A stretch of DNA of 6,543 bases from Bacteroidales bacterium. GTDB taxonomy: Bacteria > Bacteroidota > Bacteroidia > Bacteroidales > SMBSF39. The notes under the pieces were generated by a model that was not told where the DNA came from, ran no database searches, and saw only the letters and a list, made by a program, of their open reading frames with translations. Both the position numbers and the translations under genes were made by a program. Shown here piece after piece: positions 1-5,169 of the stretch; the first letter of the stretch is position 1, and each line of letters opens with the position of its first letter. The stretch covers positions 1 through 6,543 of the forward strand of contig JAIOSH010000354.1 of assembly GCA_021107685.1 (NCBI GenBank), written 5' to 3'.

Positions 1-1366
1 ATTTTATAATGACCCAATCGTCAGTATTAACAACAGCAGCCTCGCGTGAACGGTTTTTTTGACTTTCCAAACCTTTAGTAAAACCCTGCATATCAACTTT
101 CCATCCATGTTCTTTGGCAATTAATTGCGTAAGATCGACCGGGAAACCATAAGTGTCAAAAAGTTCAAAGGCAAAATTCCCGTCAATGAGCTTTTTATCA
201 TTTTTTACTGAAATATATTTATCAAATTTTTTTATTCCTAAGGAAAGTGTTCGCAGAAACGCTAATTCTTCTTCTGTAATCACCTTTTTGATTAATTCCT
301 GCTGTAATTTGATTTCAGGAAATACACCTCCCATCTGTTCAACAAGTATGGGAACCAGTTCGTTGATAAATGGTTCTTTAATATTAAGAAAAGTATATCC
401 ATATCTTACTGCTCTTCTTAAAATACGGCGAATAACATAACCGGCTTTATTATTAGAAGGTAATTGCCCGTCGGCAATTGAAAAAACAACAGCTCTTAAA
501 TGGTCTGCTATAACACGCATAGCAATATCAATTTCTTTATTTACACCATATTGCTTGCCGGCAATTTTGGCTATATGTTGAATAATCGGTTGAAAAATGT
601 CAGTATCATAATTAGATTTTTTATTTTGAATAACCATGCATAATCGTTCAAAACCCATTCCTGTATCTACGTGCCTCGCAGGTAAAGAAACAAGTTTCCC
701 GTCAAGTTTTCTGTTAAATTCTATAAATACAAGATTCCATATTTCAATTACTTCAGGATGGTCGGTATTAACAAGAGTTTTACCTTTTATTCTATCTTTT
801 TTATTATCATCGCGAATATCAATATGTATCTCAGAACAAGGACCACAAGGTCCTGTATCGCCCATTTCCCAGAAATTATCCTTTTTAGAACCGAAAATTA
901 TTCTTTCTTCAGGAACTATATTTTTCCAAAAATTATAAGCCTCAATATCTTTAGGTAAGCCTTCATTTTCATCTCCGCCAAAAACAGTAACATACAAGTT
1001 ATTTTTATCAATTTTGCAAATATTAGTTAAAAATTCCCATGCCCATTCAATTGCTTCTTTTTTAAAATAATCACCAAACGACCAGTTGCCAAGCATTTCA
1101 AACATGGTATGATGATAGGTGTCATGACCAACTTCTTCCAGATCATTATGTTTTCCGGAAACCCTGAGACATTTTTGAGAATTTGCTATACGGGGATATT
1201 TAACAGTAGAATTTCCGAGAAAAATATTTTTAAATTGATTCATCCCTGCATTTGTAAACATTAATGTCGGATCATCTTTTATAACCATAGGAGCAGAAGG
1301 GACAATCCTGTGTTTTTTTAACTCAAAAAAATCAAAAAAAGTCTTTCTTACTTGTGAAGATATCAT
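1..1366 (-). CDS. alaS: Alanyl-tRNA synthetase, N-terminal part (runs off left edge)
   Basis: Class II aminoacyl-tRNA synthetase that charges tRNA-Ala with alanine in the cytoplasm. The visible 455 codons (455 complete, plus one base) are open throughout and begin MISSQVRKTFFDFF. Typical AlaRS blocks appear in order: MFTNAGMNQFK (about residues 36-46), the motif 2 region with CLRVSGKHNDLEEVGHDTYH (66-85) and GNWSFGDYF (93-101), DTGPCGPCSEIH (170-181), HPEVIEIWNLVFIEFNR (203-219) and motif 3 DTGMGFERL (234-242). The tRNA-recognition helical region follows (AGYVIRRILRRAVRYGY, 308-324; ELFDTYGFPVDLT, 401-413). The family is usually about 870 residues, so about half is present; the editing domain (HxxxH) and C-Ala domain lie outside the window. 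ATG at 1366 is chosen because the N-terminus aligns with family starts and the next ATG upstream meets a stop after three further codons. It is transcribed divergently from the M23 gene. All catalytic-core motifs look intact. Confidence 0.97.
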   Translation of the reverse strand, partial: MISSQVRKTFFDFFELKKHRIVPSAPMVIKDDPTLMFTNAGMNQFKNIFLGNSTVKYPRIANSQKCLRVSGKHNDLEEVGHDTYHHTMFEMLGNWSFGDYFKKEAIEWAWEFLTNICKIDKNNLYVTVFGGDENEGLPKDIEAYNFWKNIVPEERIIFGSKKDNFWEMGDTGPCGPCSEIHIDIRDDNKKDRIKGKTLVNTDHPEVIEIWNLVFIEFNRKLDGKLVSLPARHVDTGMGFERLCMVIQNKKSNYDTDIFQPIIQHIAKIAGKQYGVNKEIDIAMRVIADHLRAVVFSIADGQLPSNNKAGYVIRRILRRAVRYGYTFLNIKEPFINELVPILVEQMGGVFPEIKLQQELIKKVITEEELAFLRTLSLGIKKFDKYISVKNDKKLIDGNFAFELFDTYGFPVDLTQLIAKEHGWKVDMQGFTKGLESQKNRSREAAVVNTDDWVIIK

Positions 1367-1415
1367 ATTAGTCAAGTTATTAACATCTTAAAGTTAATTT
1401 CTATATTATTAAGTA

Positions 1416-1445
1416 TTGCAAATGTAAATTATTTAATTAATTTTG
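1416..1445 (+). promoter_or_regulatory. Predicted Bacteroidota-type promoter for the M23 peptidase-merR pair
   Basis: TTG at 1416-1418, a 19-bp spacer and TAATTTTG at 1438-1445 together match the Bacteroidota housekeeping promoter consensus (TTG, about 19 bp, TAnnTTTG) with no mismatch. The start would fall near 1450-1452, leaving a leader of about 50 nt before the ATG at 1504. A second, poorer candidate (TA, six T, G at 1461-1469) has one base too many and no TTG at proper distance. Confidence 0.6.
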
Positions 1446-1448
1446 CAG
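1419..1448 (-). promoter_or_regulatory. Predicted Bacteroidota-type promoter for alaS
   Basis: Read on the minus strand, TACATTTG (1426-1419) matches the Bacteroidota -7 consensus TAnnTTTG exactly. A CTG (1448-1446) sits 19 bp upstream in place of the -33 TTG, one mismatch. Transcription would begin near 1412-1414, giving a leader of about 45-50 nt before the alaS ATG. It is interlocked with the rightward promoter for the M23 gene. The call rests on consensus and spacing only. Confidence 0.5.
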
Positions 1449-1503
1449 ATTCGGAAAGAGTATTTTTTGCTAAATAAAATATTTTTTATCTAAAACTTAA
1501 ATA

Positions 1504-2475
1504 ATGGCAAAAGTAAAATACCAGTATAATAAGAATTCTCTTCAATACGAAAAAGTACCTGTTACATTTAAAACCAGGCTGTTAAAGTTTCTCTCGTTTA
1601 TTTTTACAGGAATAGTATTTTCTGCTGTTATAATTTTTATTGCTTATAACTTTTTTAATTCCCCAAAAGAAAAAATTCTTAAACGTGAAATAGCACAATA
1701 CAAATTACAAAATGAAATTATAAATGACAGGCTTGATCGTATTTCTATTTTATTAGATGATATGCAAGAAAGGGATGATAATATTTACAGAGTTATTTTC
1801 GAATCCGAACCTATTTCCAGTACAGTAAGAAAAGCAGGTTATGGTGGAGTTAACAGATATGCAAAATTAGAAGGATATAAAAATTCTGAAGAAATTATTA
1901 ATATTACAAAAAAAATTGACAGGATTTCCAGCCAATTATATGTACAATCAAATTCATTTGATGAAGTTTACGAAATGGCAAAAAATAAATCTGAAATGCT
2001 TGCTTGTATTCCTGCAATTCAACCTGTCAGTAATAAAAATCTTAAAAGATTATCTTCATATTATGGTTACAGAACTGACCCTTTTTATAAAGTGAAAAAA
2101 TTTCATCCCGGAATAGATTTTTCCGCACCAATAGGAACAGAAATATATGCCACGGGAGATGGTAAAGTTATTGAAATCAAACGTTCAAGACGTGGATACG
2201 GGAACAGGCTTACAATTGACCATGGTTATAATTATGTAACTATTTATGCTCATATTGATAAATTTAAAGTAAGAAAAGGACAAAAGGTTAAAAGAGGTCA
2301 GTTAGTTGCTACAGTTGGTAATACAGGGAAATCAACTGCACCGCATCTGCATTATGAAATCAGAAAAAACGGTAAGGCAATAAATCCAATATATTATTTT
2401 TTCAATGATCTTACACCCGAAGAATATGAAAAAGTTTTAGAGCTTTCGACAAGACCTTCACAAACAATGGATTGA
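1504..2475 (+). CDS. Membrane-anchored M23 family (LytM-type) metallopeptidase
   Basis: Predicted zinc endopeptidase that cuts peptide cross-links of peptidoglycan in the periplasm, in cell-wall growth or division. The 323-residue protein has a basic cytoplasmic N-terminus (1-26), one transmembrane segment (about 27-51), a charged helical and probably coiled-coil stretch (about 54-90), a linker, and a C-terminal M23 domain (about 180-300). The M23 metal and catalytic residues are all visible: HPGID (H201, D205), YAH (H250) and HLH (H281, H283). The domain also carries GYGNRLTIDHGYNYVTIYAH (231-250) and the glycine-rich GNTGKSTAPHLHYE (272-285), both typical of the family. It should therefore be an active enzyme, unlike degenerate EnvC/NlpD-type LytM activators. 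It lies just upstream of the MerR gene (21-bp gap), probably in one transcript. The start is the first ATG of the frame after the predicted promoter. Substrate and cell-cycle role are inferred from the family. Confidence 0.93.
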   Translation: MAKVKYQYNKNSLQYEKVPVTFKTRLLKFLSFIFTGIVFSAVIIFIAYNFFNSPKEKILKREIAQYKLQNEIINDRLDRISILLDDMQERDDNIYRVIFESEPISSTVRKAGYGGVNRYAKLEGYKNSEEIINITKKIDRISSQLYVQSNSFDEVYEMAKNKSEMLACIPAIQPVSNKNLKRLSSYYGYRTDPFYKVKKFHPGIDFSAPIGTEIYATGDGKVIEIKRSRRGYGNRLTIDHGYNYVTIYAHIDKFKVRKGQKVKRGQLVATVGNTGKSTAPHLHYEIRKNGKAINPIYYFFNDLTPEEYEKVLELSTRPSQTMD

Positions 2476-2496
2476 GACACTTTTTTTTTAATATCA

Positions 2497-2832
2497 ATGC
2501 TTTCAAAAAAAGAAAAATCAGATAAGTTATTTTATGCAATAGGTGAAGTAGCAAAGATGTTCAATGTTAATACTTCGCTTATTCGTTATTGGGAAAAGGA
2601 ATTTGATATAATCAAACCACAAAAAAACAAAAAAGGAAATCGTTTATTTACTCAATCCGATATCAACAATTTCTACATTATATATCACTTAGTAAAAGAA
2701 AGAGGTTTTACATTGCAGGGAGCTAAAGAAAAACTCAAACAAAATAAAGAAGATACGATTAACAATATTGAAATTGTAAAATCTTTGCAAAAAGTAAAGG
2801 AATTTTTATTAGAAATGAAAAAGGAATTATAA
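2497..2832 (+). CDS. MerR-family transcriptional regulator, short form
   Basis: Predicted cytoplasmic DNA-binding regulator of 111 residues. The N-terminal winged helix-turn-helix is clear: FYAIGEVAKMFNVNTSLIRYWEKEF (about 12-36), then the wing and second helix region KKGNRLFTQSDINNFYIIYHLVKERG (about 45-70) and a third block GFTLQGAKEKLKQNK (about 70-84). The remainder (85-111) is a short charged helix that could serve for dimerisation. There is no C-terminal effector-binding domain and no cysteine for metal binding, so a metal- or drug-sensing role like that of MerR or BmrR is not supported. The gene follows the M23 peptidase by 21 bp and is probably co-transcribed. The same short MerR type beside alaS and an M23 gene is, from memory, common in Bacteroidota. 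Its target genes cannot be told from this sequence. Confidence 0.92.
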   Translation: MLSKKEKSDKLFYAIGEVAKMFNVNTSLIRYWEKEFDIIKPQKNKKGNRLFTQSDINNFYIIYHLVKERGFTLQGAKEKLKQNKEDTINNIEIVKSLQKVKEFLLEMKKEL

Positions 2833-2896
2833 TCTAATCTGTATTTATTCTTTCTTCTCTTGGAATTTAAATTCATAACATAAAGATACTTATAAA

Positions 2897-3154
2897 TTAG
2901 CACACATTGCTAAGGCGATCGTACAAATTTTTCAGAAATTCGAGATTAATCAAATGATGTTTTCGGATTTTTCCAGCTACATAATAAGAAACAAAAAGAC
3001 CAATAGATACTCCAACTATTAATCCAATAATTGACTCCTCTGTTTTTATTACTTCAATAAACAATTTATTCTCAAAATAAACATGAATTGATAAAGTATA
3101 TCTCCCTTTCGATTCAGAGCAGTGATAATTAGAAATAATATTAGACCAACGCAT
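2897..3154 (-). CDS. Uncharacterised small membrane protein (possibly a gene remnant)
   Basis: An 85-codon frame that I do not recognise. It begins MRWSNIISNYHC, has a central segment YTLSIHVYFENKLFIEVIKT (19-38), one hydrophobic helix with small residues (about 42-62, SIIGLIVGVSIGLFVSYYV), and a basic tail with KIRKHH. The helix and the polar, positive tail look like a real single-pass protein rather than a shadow, and nothing else overlaps it. Against this, there is no cleavable signal peptide, no recognisable Bacteroidota promoter upstream, and an in-frame stop lies only about a dozen codons before the ATG. The reading frame could therefore be the 3' end of a decayed larger gene. It converges on the MerR gene, with 64 bp between the two stops. 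Confidence 0.45.
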   Translation of the reverse strand: MRWSNIISNYHCSESKGRYTLSIHVYFENKLFIEVIKTEESIIGLIVGVSIGLFVSYYVAGKIRKHHLINLEFLKNLYDRLSNVC

Positions 3155-3235
3155 ATTATGACAGATACAGCAATAATATATAAAAATTTATTGATAGTTT
3201 TTTTAGTTTTTTAATCGTAGGTAATTCTTTTTTCC

Positions 3236-3243
3236 TATTTTCG
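3236..3243 (+). promoter_or_regulatory. Weak candidate -7 element for the GH18 gene
   Basis: TATTTTCG differs from the Bacteroidota -7 consensus TAnnTTTG by one base and would start transcription about 40 nt before the ATG at 3290. No TTG is found 17-23 bp upstream, so support is weak. The whole 3155-3289 spacer between the divergent small ORF and the GH18 gene is very AT-rich, and nothing better was seen in it. Confidence 0.25.
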
Positions 3244-3289
3244 TATATAATTCTTATATAATATCTGAAATTTTAATAAACTACCAAAT

Positions 3290-5089
3290 ATGAAATCATG
3301 GCAAATCATTATTATTTTAATAGTTTTTAGTATAAAATCTCTATTTTCACAATCCACAGATTTTCGTTCTATTCATATTGAACAATCAGGGTATTATAAA
3401 AATTTAGGATTATCAAATATAAAGAAATTTGATTCAATAAATAAATTCAGGCTCTTGCCAAAAAATTTTAAGAACACAGATTGTTCATTGGAAAAGACTG
3501 TTTTTGGTTATCAACCGTATTGGGGTGGAAGCAATTACCTGAATTATCAATGGAATTTATTATCCGATCTTTGCTATTTTTCTTATGAAGTTGACCATAA
3601 TACAGGCAATCCCATAACTACTCATAATTGGCTAACAACAAATGTTATTGATACTGCAAAAGCCAATGGCGTTAATGTTCATTTATGTGTAACTTTATTT
3701 TCGGGTCATGCTACTTTTTTTTCAAATAATCTGGCACAGCAAACCTTAATATCCAACTTAATATCTTTGACTGAACAACGGGATGCTAAAGGAGTTAATA
3801 TTGATTTTGAAGCTGTTCCATCATCACAAAGTTCTCATCTTACGGAATTTATTATTGATTTATGCTCTCAAATGCACAATGCAATACCAGGCTCTGTTGT
3901 AAGCATTGCTTCACCTGCTGTTAATTGGAATAATACTTTTAATATACCTGCTTTAAATGAACACATTGATCTTTTTATAATTATGGGTTATGATTATTAT
4001 TGGAACGGAAGTTCACAAGCGGGACCGGTATCAGGTTTATACAGTATGACAGGAAATTATAATTACAACCTTTCGCGAACGATTTCATATTATCAATCCG
4101 AAGGAGTCTCTAAATCAAAATTAGTGTTAGGATTACCATATTACGGCAGGCAATGGCCTACAGAAAGTCAAACACCACCTTCAAATACGACAGGTAATGG
4201 AACAGCTTTAACTTATGCCAATGTAATGAATAATTCATCAGGATATTATACAAATGAGAACAAGCATTGGGAAGGAAACAGCTTTTCTCCATATTTTGCT
4301 TTTTTTACTGATGAATGGAATCAATGTTTTATTGATGATGTTTATAGCTTTGGAAAACGATATGATATTGTTATTCAAAGAGGACTGGCAGGAATTGGAA
4401 TATGGGCTTTGGGATATGATAATGGTTATACTGAATTATGGAACCTGATAAGTGATAAATTTACTGACTGTGCTCTTATTCCTTGCTCGGATACGATTTT
4501 CGATTCAGGAGGACAGGCTTTTGAGTATTATAATAATGAAGATTATGAAATTACCATTACTTCACACGACACAACCCAGATAACTTTAACTTTCAATACA
4601 TTTGAACTTGAATCCGGTTATGATTCGCTTTGGATATTTGATGGTCCCGATATGTCTTATCCTTTAATTGGTGGGTATTCCGGCATTGTAAGTCCTGAAA
4701 CAATTTACTCATCAGATAATTCTTTAACTTTAAGTTTCTATTCTGATAATGCCACAACAGAACAAGGCTGGGAAGCTGTTTGGGAATGTTTTTCTACATT
4801 TATTCATGAAAAAAATAAAACAGATTTTTCCTTAAGTGTGTATCCTAATCCTTTTATTGATAATGCAACAATATCTTATTTTTTAGATTCTCCTGCTAAA
4901 ATTAAGATTAGTATTACAGATTTATCAGGCAAAAGTATCATTTTATTAAATGAGTTCAAATCAGGCGGATATTACAAACATATATTTTCTCCTGAAAGTA
5001 TTTCATTAAAAAGATCAGGTATTTATGTACTTAACTTTTATATTAACAACTATCTGAAAAAAACTCTTAGCTTAATTTGGATTGAATAA
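3290..5089 (+). CDS. Secreted GH18 glycoside hydrolase with CUB-like and T9SS sorting domains
   Basis: Predicted secreted enzyme of 599 residues acting on an N-acetylglucosamine-containing glycan (chitin-like or peptidoglycan). The signal peptide is residues 1-20 (hydrophobic IIIILIVFSI core, cleavage probably before Q21). The GH18 barrel (about 68-390) shows VFGYQPYWGG near the first strand, the active-site strand GVNIDFEAV (168-176; D172 and acid E174), MGYDYYW (232-238), KLVLGLPYYGRQW (277-289) and the last strand GIGIWALGYD (368-377; W372). N170 replaces the first Asp of the usual DxDxE; GVNIDFE is characteristic of the YaaH/SleL-like branch, so this is not evidence of inactivation. A CUB-like beta domain follows (about 399-500: DSGGQAFEYYNNE, YDSLWIFDG, GWEAVWEC). 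The C-terminus (about 512-599) is a type A T9SS sorting domain with YPNP (518-521) and a GIYVLNF strand, so the protein should pass the inner membrane by Sec and the outer membrane by T9SS. It appears monocistronic. The exact substrate is unknown. Confidence 0.93.
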   Translation: MKSWQIIIILIVFSIKSLFSQSTDFRSIHIEQSGYYKNLGLSNIKKFDSINKFRLLPKNFKNTDCSLEKTVFGYQPYWGGSNYLNYQWNLLSDLCYFSYEVDHNTGNPITTHNWLTTNVIDTAKANGVNVHLCVTLFSGHATFFSNNLAQQTLISNLISLTEQRDAKGVNIDFEAVPSSQSSHLTEFIIDLCSQMHNAIPGSVVSIASPAVNWNNTFNIPALNEHIDLFIIMGYDYYWNGSSQAGPVSGLYSMTGNYNYNLSRTISYYQSEGVSKSKLVLGLPYYGRQWPTESQTPPSNTTGNGTALTYANVMNNSSGYYTNENKHWEGNSFSPYFAFFTDEWNQCFIDDVYSFGKRYDIVIQRGLAGIGIWALGYDNGYTELWNLISDKFTDCALIPCSDTIFDSGGQAFEYYNNEDYEITITSHDTTQITLTFNTFELESGYDSLWIFDGPDMSYPLIGGYSGIVSPETIYSSDNSLTLSFYSDNATTEQGWEAVWECFSTFIHEKNKTDFSLSVYPNPFIDNATISYFLDSPAKIKISITDLSGKSIILLNEFKSGGYYKHIFSPESISLKRSGIYVLNFYINNYLKKTLSLIWIE

Positions 5090-5103
5090 CTTTAATAATT
5101 TTT

Positions 5104-5135
5104 CTGCTCCTAATTTTGATTTTTAGTTATTTTTG
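5104..5135 (+). promoter_or_regulatory. Candidate promoter for the restriction-modification gene
   Basis: TATTTTTG at 5128-5135 matches the Bacteroidota -7 consensus TAnnTTTG exactly; a CTG at 5104-5106, 21 bp upstream, is a one-mismatch -33. The start would fall near 5141, with a leader of about 30 nt. A second exact -7 match, TAATTTTG at 5111-5118, lacks a TTG at usable distance. The -7 element lies inside an inverted repeat. Confidence 0.4.
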
Positions 5136-5145
5136 TGAAATAACT
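5125..5145. repeat. 8-bp inverted repeat between the GH18 and restriction-modification genes
   Basis: AGTTATTT (5125-5132) and AAATAACT (5138-5145) are perfect inverted copies separated by five bases. The repeat covers the candidate -7 element of the downstream gene, so it could be an operator. It could also be a weak hairpin ending the GH18 transcript, but it has only one G-C pair and no U-tract after it, so terminator function is doubtful. In such AT-rich DNA a chance dyad is possible. Confidence 0.4.
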
Positions 5146-5169
5146 TAGTTGAAAAGGATTTTAAATAAA

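Noticed and set aside
153..958. Three plus-strand open frames (153-440, 636-938, 758-958)
   Set aside because: They lie antisense to alaS, whose minus-strand translation matches AlaRS motifs throughout; the plus-strand peptides resemble no family.
2481..2489. Run of nine T between the M23 and MerR genes as a terminator
   Set aside because: No stem precedes it, and the 21-bp gap between co-directional genes fits an operon; homopolymer runs are common in this DNA.
2863..2874. 12-bp palindrome GAATTTAAATTC after the MerR gene
   Set aside because: It has no loop and no T-tract, is AT-rich, and lies between convergent genes; no function can be supported beyond chance.
2685..2903. Minus-strand 72-codon frame
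   Set aside because: It is mostly antisense to the well-supported MerR gene and has a low-complexity, lysine- and serine-rich translation.
3457..3829. Loss of GH18 activity because the strict DxxDxDxE motif is incomplete
   Set aside because: The GVNIDFE form keeps the catalytic Glu and adjacent Asp and is normal in the YaaH/SleL-like branch.
4254..4448. Plus-strand 64-codon frame inside the GH18 gene
   Set aside because: It is a shifted-frame shadow of the GH18 domain, which is continuous in its own frame.
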